Positions 1 to 7,795 of a DNA stretch of 64,000 nucleotides are shown one piece after another (the first letter of the stretch is position 1; each line of letters opens with the position of its first letter). Position numbers and translations under genes: made by a program. Source of the stretch: Flagellimonas meridianipacifica (GTDB lineage Bacteria > Bacteroidota > Bacteroidia > Flavobacteriales > Flavobacteriaceae); assembly GCF_003001695.1 (NCBI RefSeq), contig NZ_PVYX01000001.1, positions 1,860,001 through 1,924,000 on the forward strand. The letters run 5' to 3'. The notes below the pieces were generated by a model. That model saw only the letters and a list, made by a program, of their open reading frames with translations. It made no database searches and was not told where the DNA came from.

Positions 1-1
1 G

Positions 2-2215
2 AATAGAGGCGAAGAAGCCAAGGAAAACTTCTTCGATATAGAGAATTTCACGTTTAACTATTCTTATAACGAAACGGACCATAGAGACTTTCAGGTGGCT
101 GAACTTCGAGATCAAAATGTGAATACCGGATTTGTATACAATCACAATTTTAAACCAGCTCCTGTGGCGCCTTTTGCCAAAAAAGATTCTTTGTTTACCG
201 GAAAATATTGGCAATGGTTGAAAGACTTGAATTTAAACCTTCTCCCAACTAGTCTATCAGTAAACGCCAACTATAACAGAACATTTAATCAGCAACGTTT
301 TAGGGATGTTTTGGAACCTGGGGTGGAAGCATTGGATTTGCCTTTGTTGCAACAGCGAAACTATCTTTTTAACTGGCAATATGCCCTTAATTACAGTATC
401 ACGAAATCGCTTCGGGTCAATTTAACCTCATCAAACAATAACATAGTTAGGAATTTCTTCAACGAGGAAGGTAATCGCGATTCAGGAATCAATGAGACCT
501 TGGATATTTGGGATGGCTTCTTTGATGTAGGTGAGCCCAATAGACATTCGCAACAAATGCAACTAAACTATGAGCTTCCTTTCAGTAAGTTTCCTTTCTT
601 GAATTTTATCAATGCCCAGTACACCTATACCAGTAATTTTGACTGGCAACGTGGAGGGGACGCTTTGAACGAGGTAGTTCAAGAAGAAAACCCTGGAGAA
701 CAAATTAACACCGTTCAAAATGCAAATACACATAACCTTACGGCCAATCTCAGCATGCAACGGTTCTATGATTTTCTTGGTCTGAAAAAAAGGGACGGAA
801 AAGTAGCTGCCAACCAACAGCCAAGAAGGGATAAGGATGGGAATCCTGTTGACGAGAAACCTATCAAGAAAACCAGTAAGACCTTCAACACTTTGGTGGA
901 CTTTTTCACCATGGTGAAGCGTGTGAACGTAAACTACAGTGAAAACAATGGTACGGTCTTACCTGGATATACACAGTCCATTGGATTTTTGGGAACAACA
1001 CGACCTACATTAGGTTTCGTTTTCGGAAGCCAATCGGATATTCGCTTTGAGGCGGCAAGAAATGGATGGCTAACGGATTTTTCTGGATTTAACTCCCAGT
1101 TTTCAAAGGTAACCAACAGGCAATTGAATATTACAGCTACGGCACAACCTACTCAGGATTTGACAATAGATTTGATAGCAGACAGACAGTATTCAGAGAA
1201 TTTCCAGGAAAACTTTAGAATTGAAGATGGGGAATATGTGCCATTGGCGCCCAATACGTTCGGGAACTTTACCATATCCACTTTAATGATTTCAACGATT
1301 TTCTCTAAAAGTGATGAATTCGATTCCGAGACCTTTGATGAATTCAGAGATAATAGAATAATCATTGCCAACCGATTGGTTTCGGACAGGGGTGAAACCC
1401 CAGGGGCTTTGGATGAAGAAGGATTCCCAGAGAGGTATGGAAAAACGCAACAAGATGTGCTACTACCGGCATTCTTTGCGGCATATACAGGTCAAGACGC
1501 AGAGCGGGTAAATTTGGATGCCTTTAGGCAGATTCCGATACCTAATTGGAACATTAAATATACCGGTTTGATGAAGAATCGATGGTTTAAAAAGAAATTC
1601 AAACGATTTTCATTAAGCCATGGATACCGTGCGGCCTATAGTGTCAATTCATTTCAGACCAACTTGGAACGTCAAAATACGGACGTCAATCCTGATAACG
1701 GGGATGTGCTTCCGGAAAACATTATTAATAGCGTTGTGTTAACAGATCAGTTCAATCCTTTGGCACGGGTTGATTTTGAAATGAAGAATTCCTTTAGCTT
1801 TTTGGCCGAGGTGCGAACGGATAGAACCTTGTCCCTGAGTTTTGATAATAGCCTTTTGACCGAAATTAATGGCCAGGAATATACGGTTGGATTGGGGTAT
1901 CGTTTTAAAGATGTAAAGTTTGTAACCAATATTGGTGGTGAGCGAACTAGACTTAAAGGAGACTTGAATTTAAAAGCGGATTTTTCTCTACGGGATAACA
2001 TCACAATTATCCGCAATCTAGATATTGACAACAATCAGATTACTTCCGGACAGCAACTGATTTCGTTTAAGTTTACTGCTGATTATGCATTGAGTAGAAA
2101 TTTCAACGCCCTGTTTTTTTACGATCATAACTTTTCCCAATTTGCTGTATCCACAGCTTTTCCACAGACTACGGTCAATGCAGGATTTACGTTGCGCTAC
2201 AATTTTGGGAACTGA
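2..2215 (+). CDS. sprA: SprA, type IX secretion outer-membrane translocon, C-terminal part (5' end outside window)
   Basis: The frame is open to the left edge, and the GTG at 95 is an internal codon, so 737 residues of a protein usually well over 2,000 long are seen. The translation alternates short beta-strand-like segments with Asn/Asp-rich loops and ends in an aromatic-rich strand (LRYNFGN), as expected for a large outer-membrane beta-barrel. SprA/Sov is known to be the outer-membrane conduit of the type IX secretion system, needed for gliding adhesin and enzyme export in flavobacteria. Family assignment rests on sequence resemblance and on the flavobacterial order sprA-gcvH-vanZ-like-tonB. 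The PorP/SprF-family genes and type B adhesin elsewhere in the window fit an active type IX system. Confidence 0.88.
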   Translation, partial: NRGEEAKENFFDIENFTFNYSYNETDHRDFQVAELRDQNVNTGFVYNHNFKPAPVAPFAKKDSLFTGKYWQWLKDLNLNLLPTSLSVNANYNRTFNQQRFRDVLEPGVEALDLPLLQQRNYLFNWQYALNYSITKSLRVNLTSSNNNIVRNFFNEEGNRDSGINETLDIWDGFFDVGEPNRHSQQMQLNYELPFSKFPFLNFINAQYTYTSNFDWQRGGDALNEVVQEENPGEQINTVQNANTHNLTANLSMQRFYDFLGLKKRDGKVAANQQPRRDKDGNPVDEKPIKKTSKTFNTLVDFFTMVKRVNVNYSENNGTVLPGYTQSIGFLGTTRPTLGFVFGSQSDIRFEAARNGWLTDFSGFNSQFSKVTNRQLNITATAQPTQDLTIDLIADRQYSENFQENFRIEDGEYVPLAPNTFGNFTISTLMISTIFSKSDEFDSETFDEFRDNRIIIANRLVSDRGETPGALDEEGFPERYGKTQQDVLLPAFFAAYTGQDAERVNLDAFRQIPIPNWNIKYTGLMKNRWFKKKFKRFSLSHGYRAAYSVNSFQTNLERQNTDVNPDNGDVLPENIINSVVLTDQFNPLARVDFEMKNSFSFLAEVRTDRTLSLSFDNSLLTEINGQEYTVGLGYRFKDVKFVTNIGGERTRLKGDLNLKADFSLRDNITIIRNLDIDNNQITSGQQLISFKFTADYALSRNFNALFFYDHNFSQFAVSTAFPQTTVNAGFTLRYNFGN

Positions 2216-2258
2216 TTCTCCTTCCACTTTTTCATGTTGATTTTGTTTAAGAAAAATC

Positions 2259-2289
2259 TTGAAAAGCTATGCCCAATCCGTTACATTTG
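2259..2289 (+). promoter_or_regulatory. Bacteroidetes-type promoter for gcvH
   Basis: TTG at 2259-2261 is followed after 20 bases by TACATTTG at 2282-2289, matching the flavobacterial TTG-N17..23-TAnnTTTG consensus. It lies 27 bases before the gcvH ATG, in the spacer after sprA. Start site inferred, not shown. Confidence 0.6.
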
Positions 2290-2316
2290 TGACAGGACTA
2301 AAACTTTTTGAAACAA

Positions 2317-2697
2317 ATGAACATACCAGCAGAACTAAAGTACACCAAAGACCATGAATGGGTAAAAGTAGACGGCGATGTGGCCACAGTGGGAATCACA
2401 GATTTTGCCCAAAGTGAGTTGGGAGACATTGTTTACGTTGAGGTGGAGACTTTAGACGAGACCTTGGACCAGGAAGAGGTATTCGGAACCGTGGAAGCCG
2501 TAAAAACTGTTTCTGATTTGTTTCTGCCCTTGAGCGGTGAAATAATTGAATTCAATGAATCTTTGGAAGATGAACCTGAAAAGGTGAACTCTGACCCTTA
2601 CGGTGATGGTTGGATGATTAAGATTAAGATTAGTAATCCTTCAGAGGTGGAAGGTTTAATGAGTGATGCAGATTACAAGACCTTAATTGGTGCTTAA
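2317..2697 (+). CDS. gcvH: Glycine cleavage system H protein
   Basis: This 126-residue lipoyl carrier shuttles the methylamine intermediate between the P, T and L proteins of the glycine cleavage system in the cytoplasm. The family hallmark DHEW is at residues 12-15, and the lipoylation site is K63 in VEAVKTVSD. Length is normal for GcvH. The ATG at 2317 is chosen over an upstream in-frame TTG at 2308 because family members begin close to the Lys-Tyr-Thr-Lys-Asp-His segment. It has its own TAnnTTTG promoter, and the next gene overlaps its 3' end. Confidence 0.96.
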   Translation: MNIPAELKYTKDHEWVKVDGDVATVGITDFAQSELGDIVYVEVETLDETLDQEEVFGTVEAVKTVSDLFLPLSGEIIEFNESLEDEPEKVNSDPYGDGWMIKIKISNPSEVEGLMSDADYKTLIGA

Positions 2698-3091
2698 AAA
2701 AAACGTATTTACCATATTGTTCATAGGCTGGTTGATTGTTATTACATCACTCAGCCTATTTTCTTTTTCTGGGTTGGATACAGGCTCAATATCTATTCCA
2801 TATGCCGATAAAATAACGCATTTTGGTTTCTATTCGGGTTTTGTGGTTTTAGGCTGTCTTAGCGTTTGGGAGTGGAGACGCGAAAAAATTACCTTGAAAA
2901 AGGCACTATGGATCATGGTGATAACAGCCATATTTTATGGCATGGGAATTGAGGCGTTACAATATAGTATGACGAAAGACCGTATGGCAGAATGGGGAGA
3001 TGTATTGGCCAATAGCATTGGAGCGTGCATAGGAGGACTAGCCATCTTGTGGTATTTTACTAAGAAAGAGCCGTTAAAATGGAAACTTTAA
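2687..3091 (+). CDS. VanZ-like family membrane protein
   Basis: About 134 residues with four predicted membrane helices. The VanZ-like pattern is visible: DKITHFGFY near residue 41, GIEALQY near 87, and [15 protein letters not shown] near 103. The start must be non-ATG (TTG 2687 or GTG 2690), because no in-frame ATG precedes the first helix. This overlaps the end of gcvH by about 10 bases and implies translational coupling. VanZ proteins were named from glycopeptide resistance loci, but the role of the short bacteroidete members is unknown. No resistance genes lie nearby, so a resistance role is not supported. Confidence 0.82.
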   Translation: MVLKKNVFTILFIGWLIVITSLSLFSFSGLDTGSISIPYADKITHFGFYSGFVVLGCLSVWEWRREKITLKKALWIMVITAIFYGMGIEALQYSMTKDRMAEWGDVLANSIGACIGGLAILWYFTKKEPLKWKL

Positions 3092-3123
3092 TTGCTACTT
3101 AAACAAAAAAAATTTTAAATTAG
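3092..3123 (+). promoter_or_regulatory. Possible promoter for the TonB-like gene
   Basis: TTG at 3092-3094 and TAAATTAG at 3116-3123 are 21 bases apart. The second element differs from TAnnTTTG at one position. It is 20 bases before the ATG at 3144. Confidence 0.4.
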
Positions 3124-3143
3124 CGAATACTAAACTCAAAAAA

Positions 3144-3848
3144 ATGGAATTAAAAAAGAATCCGAAAGCTGATGTAGGAAAAAACAGCACCCTCTATTTT
3201 GTTATAGGGCTAGCAGCTGTTTTAGGATTGGTCTATGGGGCCATGGAATGGAAAAAGTATGATAAAGCGAATGACTACGACATTTCTTTAAATGTTGAAG
3301 ATCAGTTGGATGAGGAGGTGCCGATGACGGAGCAAATTAAGACGCCACCGCCACCACCGCCACCAGCAGCTCCAGAAGTAATTGAAGTTGTTGAGGATGA
3401 GGAAGAAGTTGAAGAGACTGTGATAGAATCAACTGAAACCAGCCAAGAGGAAGAGGTTATGGAGGTTGAGGAAGTTGAGGTTGAAGAAGTTGAAGAAGAT
3501 ATTTCGGTTCCTTTTGCAGTAATTGAAGACGTACCCGTTTTTCCAGGATGTGAAAAAGCAAGTAATAAAAAGCAATGTTTCCAAGAGATGATGCAGAAGC
3601 ACATCCGTAAAAACTTCCGTTACCCAGAGATTGCCCAGGAAATGGGAGTGCAAGGAAGGGTAAATGTGATTTTTGTAATCCAAAAAGACGGTAGTATCGG
3701 AAACATTAGGATGCGTGGACCGGATAAAAACTTAGAAGCAGAAGCTTTAAGAATTATTAAAAGGTTGCCTAAAATGACTCCAGGGAAACAAAGAGGTAGA
3801 GCGGTAAAAGTTCCATTTAGTATTCCGATTACCTTTAAGTTGCAGTAA
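3144..3848 (+). CDS. tonB: Energy transducer TonB family protein
   Basis: A 234-residue inner-membrane-anchored protein expected to pass proton-motive energy from ExbB/ExbD to TonB-dependent receptors. One membrane helix lies at about residues 18-37. A seven-proline run follows near residue 68, then a long linker of almost pure Glu/Val, then a TonB C-terminal domain from about residue 130 (VFPGCE, YPEIAQEMGVQGRV, KVPFSIPITFKL). The linker is strongly acidic, whereas classical TonB linkers mix Pro-Glu and Pro-Lys. Bacteroidota have many TonB paralogues, so the partner receptor cannot be named. It ends just before a strong intrinsic terminator. Confidence 0.9.
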   Translation: MELKKNPKADVGKNSTLYFVIGLAAVLGLVYGAMEWKKYDKANDYDISLNVEDQLDEEVPMTEQIKTPPPPPPPAAPEVIEVVEDEEEVEETVIESTETSQEEEVMEVEEVEVEEVEEDISVPFAVIEDVPVFPGCEKASNKKQCFQEMMQKHIRKNFRYPEIAQEMGVQGRVNVIFVIQKDGSIGNIRMRGPDKNLEAEALRIIKRLPKMTPGKQRGRAVKVPFSIPITFKLQ

Positions 3849-3870
3849 GAGATTCTAAGAAATTATAAAA

Positions 3871-3905
3871 AAGCCCCGGCAGTTTTGCTGGGGCTTTCTA
3901 CTTTT
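3871..3905 (+). terminator. Intrinsic terminator after the TonB-like gene
   Basis: A 12-bp stem runs from 3871-3882 (AAAGCCCCGGCA) to 3887-3898 (TGCTGGGGCTTT) with one G-T pair and a four-base loop. It is followed by a T-rich stretch. Confidence 0.88.
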
Positions 3906-3965
3906 TAGCAAAATCATGAGTCACATCCTAGTGCTAAAAGGACTTGCTTTAATGACACTTTAAAA

Positions 3966-4469
3966 ATGAAAAAAACCTTATCAGCTCTTTTAACCGTTTC
4001 CGTGCTGATTATTCTTTTTATTGGTTTTGTAATTGTTGCGGTTGTAAGTCAGATGCAGGGAAGCGAAGAAAAGCGGAAGGATTTTATTGAACTTTTAGAT
4101 AAGACCAACTACTACTTTGTTGGGGAAGTGAGGCTAATAGAAAAAATCCACAAAGGAGTGGGGTTCATCTGTCTAGAGAAGCATGAGTTTAATGAAACGG
4201 GAGAGAAGCAATTGGTTTTTAATAATAATATCGTATCCATGTTAAATGATAAAGGTTATGTGGTTCAACTTGGTCAAATTTCCTTTAGGTCAAAAGATAA
4301 CAAAGAACTAAATGTGAAAGTTGGAGATATTGTAAAGTATAACTTTGACAATAGTGGTCTTTATCAGGTGTTTAGAAACGATACTTTAATTTATGAAGAT
4401 CATGCAATAATCGATAATCCAACATTGCAAAAAAGGTTTTTGCAATTTTTTCAAAACTCATGTAAATAA
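3966..4469 (+). CDS. Uncharacterised membrane-anchored protein
   Basis: A 167-residue protein with one N-terminal membrane helix (about residues 7-28) and a soluble, presumably periplasmic domain. It carries only two cysteines (residues 59 and 166). I do not recognise a family. The C-terminal domain alternates short charged strands (NVKVGDIVKYNFD) and resembles a small beta-rich fold, but that is impression only. It sits alone between the TonB terminator and the cytochrome oxidase promoter. The ATG at 3966 is the only sensible start, since the hydrophobic segment begins right after it. Confidence 0.7.
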   Translation: MKKTLSALLTVSVLIILFIGFVIVAVVSQMQGSEEKRKDFIELLDKTNYYFVGEVRLIEKIHKGVGFICLEKHEFNETGEKQLVFNNNIVSMLNDKGYVVQLGQISFRSKDNKELNVKVGDIVKYNFDNSGLYQVFRNDTLIYEDHAIIDNPTLQKRFLQFFQNSCK

Positions 4470-4681
4470 AAAACAGAACCCAATTACCTTGGTTTCCAAT
4501 TGTTTCTCACAGGAAGATAGTCTAACAAAATATACCGACAATAACCATAACAAAAGCTGGGGTAATTCGTTTTTTTAAGATTCTTCCACTGTAATAGCCC
4601 GGTTTATAGTTTTTGATGTTATTCTTAAGAGCAAACTGTTCATTAAGAAAACCTAAAAAGTAAACAAACCCACCTAAGCGG

Positions 4682-4712
4682 TTGGAAAAGAAGCTTTCCA
4701 GCGTTATCTTTG
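4682..4712 (+). promoter_or_regulatory. Bacteroidetes-type promoter for the cytochrome oxidase cluster
   Basis: TTG at 4682-4684 is followed after 20 bases by TATCTTTG at 4705-4712, 20 bases before the cyoE ATG. This is one of the best consensus matches in the window. Confidence 0.7.
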
Positions 4713-4732
4713 CGCCCCAATAAACGTTGTAG

Positions 4733-5635
4733 ATGAAGTCGGCCGTAGGTTCCTTAAAAAGTACATCTCTTGCTCTGTTCTATTCTGATTTTAAGGAAAT
4801 CACGAAAGCTAAATTGGCGGTCAGCGTTGTTTTCTCCTCCATTGCCGGATATTTTTTGGGAGCCTATCAGATAGACCTTTGGTCTGTTTTGTTGTTGGCC
4901 TTTGGAGGTTACTGTATGGTGGGGGCTTCCAATGCCTATAACCAAGTAATTGAACGCGACCTGGATGCGCTCATGAAGCGAACGCGGAATCGGCCCATTC
5001 CTTCAGGACGGATGACGGTAAACATGGCGATGACCATTGCCATTGTGTTGACCTTATTGGGTGTTTTGGCATTGTATGCCTTGAGCCCAAAGACAGCTCT
5101 TTTCGGTGCCATATCCATCTTTTTATATACCAGTGTTTACACCCCGTTAAAGACAAAAACGCCACTTGCGGTTTTCGTCGGGGCTTTTCCTGGTGCCATA
5201 CCCTTTATGTTGGGTTGGGTTGCGGCCACCAACGATTTTGGTATAGAGCCTGGGACCCTTTTTATGATTCAGTTTTTTTGGCAGTTTCCCCATTTTTGGG
5301 CACTGGGTTGGATGTTGGATGATGATTACAAAAGAGGAGGGTTTAAAATGTTGCCCACAGGGAAAAAGGATAGGAGCACCGCTTTGCAGATTATATTATA
5401 CACCTTTTGGATGATTGTGATTTCGATAATGCCTGCTTTTGGGTTTACGGGACGACTCCATCTAACAATCCCAGCTGCTGCTTTAGTCTTGCTTTGCGGA
5501 TTGGTGATGTTGCTTTTCGCATTTAACCTCTATATCAAAAAGGATAATCCTTCCGCGAGGAAGTTGATGTTGGCCAGTGTGACCTACATTTCGTTGATTC
5601 AGATAATTTTTGTTGCAGATAAATTGATTAGTTGA
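4733..5635 (+). CDS. cyoE: Heme O synthase (protoheme IX farnesyltransferase)
   Basis: A 300-residue integral membrane prenyltransferase of the UbiA superfamily that adds a farnesyl group to heme b, giving heme O for heme-copper oxidases. The prenyl-diphosphate site NxxxDxxxD is seen as NAYNQVIERDLD, followed by RTRNRPIP. The second Asp-rich loop is at about residue 196 (LDDDYKRGG). Around eight to nine hydrophobic segments are present and length is typical. It is the first gene of the oxidase cluster, four bases before a subunit III-like gene, with its own TAnnTTTG promoter. The symbol ctaB is also used for this family. Confidence 0.95.
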   Translation: MKSAVGSLKSTSLALFYSDFKEITKAKLAVSVVFSSIAGYFLGAYQIDLWSVLLLAFGGYCMVGASNAYNQVIERDLDALMKRTRNRPIPSGRMTVNMAMTIAIVLTLLGVLALYALSPKTALFGAISIFLYTSVYTPLKTKTPLAVFVGAFPGAIPFMLGWVAATNDFGIEPGTLFMIQFFWQFPHFWALGWMLDDDYKRGGFKMLPTGKKDRSTALQIILYTFWMIVISIMPAFGFTGRLHLTIPAAALVLLCGLVMLLFAFNLYIKKDNPSARKLMLASVTYISLIQIIFVADKLIS

Positions 5636-5639
5636 TAGT

Positions 5640-6221
5640 ATGGATTTGACCCAAGGAACCGCAAAACAGAAGAACGACCGCGCCAAAAAAATGATGCTTT
5701 GGTTCGGTATTGTGAGTTTGATCATGGGATTCGCAGGATGGACCAGTGCCTACATTGTAAGTAGCAAACGAACCGATTGGATTAGTGATTTGGACTTGCC
5801 CCAAGCTTTTTTGTGGAGTACTGCCACAATAATTTTGAGCAGTCTCACTTATATTTTGGCCAAAAATTCAGTAAAAAAAGATAACCAAAGACAAGGGACT
5901 TCATTTCTTTTGGCCACATTGGTACTTGGAGGGATTTTTATAGCATTACAATTTGTTGGTTTTTCGCAAATGTTGGAAAACGGCTATTATTTTACGGGTC
6001 CTACGAGTAACATCAAAATGTCCTATGTATTTTTGATTGCAGCGGTGCATATCGTGCACGTAGTGGCTGGTATTATTTCGCTCTTGGTGGTGCTTGTGCA
6101 ACAATTGCGTTCAAAATACACACCAGAGAATATGTTGGGCTTGGAATTGGGTGCTACATTTTGGCATTTTTTAGATATTTTGTGGGTGTATTTGATACTT
6201 TTCATGTATTTCGTAAAATAA
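5640..6221 (+). CDS. Cytochrome c oxidase subunit III-like protein (short form)
   Basis: A 193-residue protein of the COG1845 heme-copper oxidase subunit III family with five membrane helices. Family marks include the helix AAVHIVHVVAGII near residue 136 and the C-terminal ATFWHFLDILWVYL, where subunit III usually has xxYWHFVDxVW. It lacks the two N-terminal helices of mitochondrial-type subunit III, as is usual for five-helix bacterial versions. It follows cyoE by four bases and precedes a longer COG1845 paralogue. The catalytic subunits I and II are not in this window. Confidence 0.9.
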   Translation: MDLTQGTAKQKNDRAKKMMLWFGIVSLIMGFAGWTSAYIVSSKRTDWISDLDLPQAFLWSTATIILSSLTYILAKNSVKKDNQRQGTSFLLATLVLGGIFIALQFVGFSQMLENGYYFTGPTSNIKMSYVFLIAAVHIVHVVAGIISLLVVLVQQLRSKYTPENMLGLELGATFWHFLDILWVYLILFMYFVK

Positions 6222-6257
6222 TTTTTTTGAAGGGGAGTTTTCATTCCACTTTGCCTT

Positions 6258-6285
6258 TTGGAATACAGTAAAAGGTGTATTTTTG
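6258..6285 (+). promoter_or_regulatory. Possible internal promoter for the long subunit III gene
   Basis: TTG at 6258-6260 and TATTTTTG at 6278-6285 are 17 bases apart, at the short end of the allowed range. It lies 28 bases before the ATG at 6314 in a 92-base intergenic spacer. Confidence 0.45.
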
Positions 6286-6313
6286 CTAAAGTTTTATTAA
6301 AACGAACATATTT

Positions 6314-7288
6314 ATGGATTCTACGGTTACAACCGGTGCAGAAGATAACGTTTGGGGAGGCGGCAACCGCCCACTAGGCGCAAGCTACGGAAAATTGATG
6401 ATGTGGTTCTTTATTGTCTCGGATGCTTTGACCTTTTCGGGTTTCTTGGTGTCTTACGGCTTTTCCAGGTTCAAGTTTATAGAGACTTGGCCTATCGCCG
6501 ATGAGGTGTTTACCCACGTTCCTTTCTTCCATGGTAATTATCCAATGTACTATGTGGCCTTTATGACCTTCATACTGATTATGTCTTCTGTGACCATGGT
6601 GTTGGCTGTGGATGCAGGGCATAGAATGATGAAGAACAGAGTAATCCTGTATATGTTCCTTACCATTATTGGAGGTGCTATTTTCGTCGGTTCACAAGCT
6701 TGGGAATGGGCCACTTTCATTAAGGGTGATTTTGGTGCCTTAGAGACAAAGGGAGGTAGAATCCTTCAGTTTGTAAATGCTGAGACTGGAGAGCGCGCCG
6801 CTTTGGCCGAGTTCTCAAAGACTTTACCCGAAGAACGAGTAAAACATGAAGGTTCCAACGGAATTTGGTATCAAAAAGAAGGTTACAAAACATCGTACTC
6901 TTTAAATGAAGTGATTGAAGGATTCAAAGCGAGTCCAAACATTCTGATTCGTACGGAAACCATCAATGAAGAGGGTGAAAAAACGTTACTTACCCGTCAA
7001 GAATCTTTGGCAAAATTGAAAGATGCCAAACTGGTGGTGGAAGGAGCTAATTTGATTCGCAATGAATATGGTAGTCGCCTATTTGCCGACTTCTTTTTCT
7101 TCATTACTGGATTCCACGGTTTCCACGTATTCTCAGGTGTGGTTATCAATGTGATTATCTTTTTCAATGTGATTCTTGGCACCTATGAGCGCAGAGGCCA
7201 CTACGAAATGGTGGAAAAAGTTGGGTTGTACTGGCACTTTGTAGATTTGGTCTGGGTTTTTGTATTCACATTCTTTTATTTGGTTTAA
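6314..7288 (+). CDS. Cytochrome c oxidase subunit III-like protein with large hydrophilic insertion
   Basis: A 324-residue COG1845 protein. Subunit III features frame the chain: the first helix MMWFFIVSDALTFSGFL at about residue 29, GSQAWEW near 126, FITGFHGFHVFSGV near 263, and YWHFVDLVWVFVF near 300. Between the helix at 110-135 and the one at 257-280 there is a roughly 120-residue charged insertion (about residues 137-257) not found in ordinary subunit III. With the short paralogue upstream it should assemble with subunits I and II encoded elsewhere. Confidence 0.9.
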   Translation: MDSTVTTGAEDNVWGGGNRPLGASYGKLMMWFFIVSDALTFSGFLVSYGFSRFKFIETWPIADEVFTHVPFFHGNYPMYYVAFMTFILIMSSVTMVLAVDAGHRMMKNRVILYMFLTIIGGAIFVGSQAWEWATFIKGDFGALETKGGRILQFVNAETGERAALAEFSKTLPEERVKHEGSNGIWYQKEGYKTSYSLNEVIEGFKASPNILIRTETINEEGEKTLLTRQESLAKLKDAKLVVEGANLIRNEYGSRLFADFFFFITGFHGFHVFSGVVINVIIFFNVILGTYERRGHYEMVEKVGLYWHFVDLVWVFVFTFFYLV

Positions 7289-7299
7289 TTTTCTATGTC

Positions 7300-7319
7300 A
7301 TTCCTGCTCAGGCAGGAAT
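7300..7319. repeat. Perfect 8-bp inverted repeat, ATTCCTGC-TCAG-GCAGGAAT
   Basis: The palindrome fills the short spacer between the subunit III and IV genes. From general memory, elements of the form CATTCCTGC...GCAGGAATC recur in intergenic DNA of flavobacterial genomes, so this may be one copy of a dispersed repeat. No second copy was found in this window. There is no T-run, so it is not a standard terminator. Confidence 0.7.
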
Positions 7320-7342
7320 CTATTAAAAATAGTATTGTAAAT

Positions 7343-7726
7343 ATGGCACACGAACATAAGTTGGAAATTTTCAGAGGACTTTTGAAGTTCAAATCCAATA
7401 CCCAAAAAATTTGGGGTGTATTGATATTTCTTTCCATAGTAACTGCTGTAGAGGTGGCTTTGGGTATCCTTAAGCCAGAAATTTTGACAAAGAATTACTT
7501 TTTGGGAATGAAGCTCCTAAATTGGATTTTCATCATCCTTACCTTGGTAAAGGCCTACTATATTGCATGGGATTTTATGCACTTAAGGGACGAAAAAAGT
7601 TCTTTGCGAAGGGCTATAGTCTGGACGCCGATTTTCTTGGTCAGTTACCTGATTTTCATTCTCTTGTTCGAAGCGGATTATATTTATAACGTATTCAAGG
7701 AAGGATTCCTTTCCTGGGATTTCTAA
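7343..7726 (+). CDS. Cytochrome c oxidase subunit IV-like protein
   Basis: A 127-residue protein with three membrane helices in the bacterial cytochrome oxidase subunit IV (COX4_pro/caa3-type) pattern. The motif YYIAWDFMHLRDEKSSLRR lies near residue 73. The start at 7343 (MAHEHKLE) is chosen because the 16 upstream in-frame codons from 7295 run through the intergenic palindrome and read as non-coding. Position after two subunit III genes supports the role as a small oxidase subunit. A terminator follows. Confidence 0.88.
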   Translation: MAHEHKLEIFRGLLKFKSNTQKIWGVLIFLSIVTAVEVALGILKPEILTKNYFLGMKLLNWIFIILTLVKAYYIAWDFMHLRDEKSSLRRAIVWTPIFLVSYLIFILLFEADYIYNVFKEGFLSWDF

Positions 7727-7745
7727 GAAAGTATTAACATTTGCA

Positions 7746-7778
7746 AAAGGCGGTTTCAAAACCGTCTTTTTTATTTTT
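7746..7778 (+). terminator. Intrinsic terminator after oxidase subunit IV gene
   Basis: Stem 7746-7755 (AAAGGCGGTT) pairs with 7760-7769 (AACCGTCTTT), with one G-T pair and loop TCAA, followed by a long T-rich run. A TATTTTTG element at 7772-7779 overlaps it and could serve the next gene, but no TTG lies at the proper distance. Confidence 0.8.
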
Positions 7779-7795
7779 GCAAGAGTATTGATTCC

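Noticed and set aside
2687-3091. VanZ-like gene as teicoplanin resistance
   Set aside because: No van cluster nearby. Short VanZ-like proteins are widespread and the Gram-negative envelope makes this role unlikely.
3380-3500. Short GAAGTTGAGG-type tandem repeats resembling a microsatellite or CRISPR
   Set aside because: They are in-frame codons of the acidic TonB linker with no regular spacers.
3302-3604. Minus-strand frame rich in Ser/Thr opposite the TonB linker
   Set aside because: Antisense of the Glu/Val repeat; low complexity explains the open frame.
4498-4770. Minus-strand frame of about 85 codons with aromatic-rich translation upstream of cyoE
   Set aside because: It has no ATG, GTG or TTG start, runs across the cyoE promoter into cyoE, and its composition is what AT-rich non-coding DNA gives by chance.
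7295-7342. Upstream start for the oxidase subunit IV gene
   Set aside because: The 16 extra codons read through an intergenic palindrome and are not family-like.
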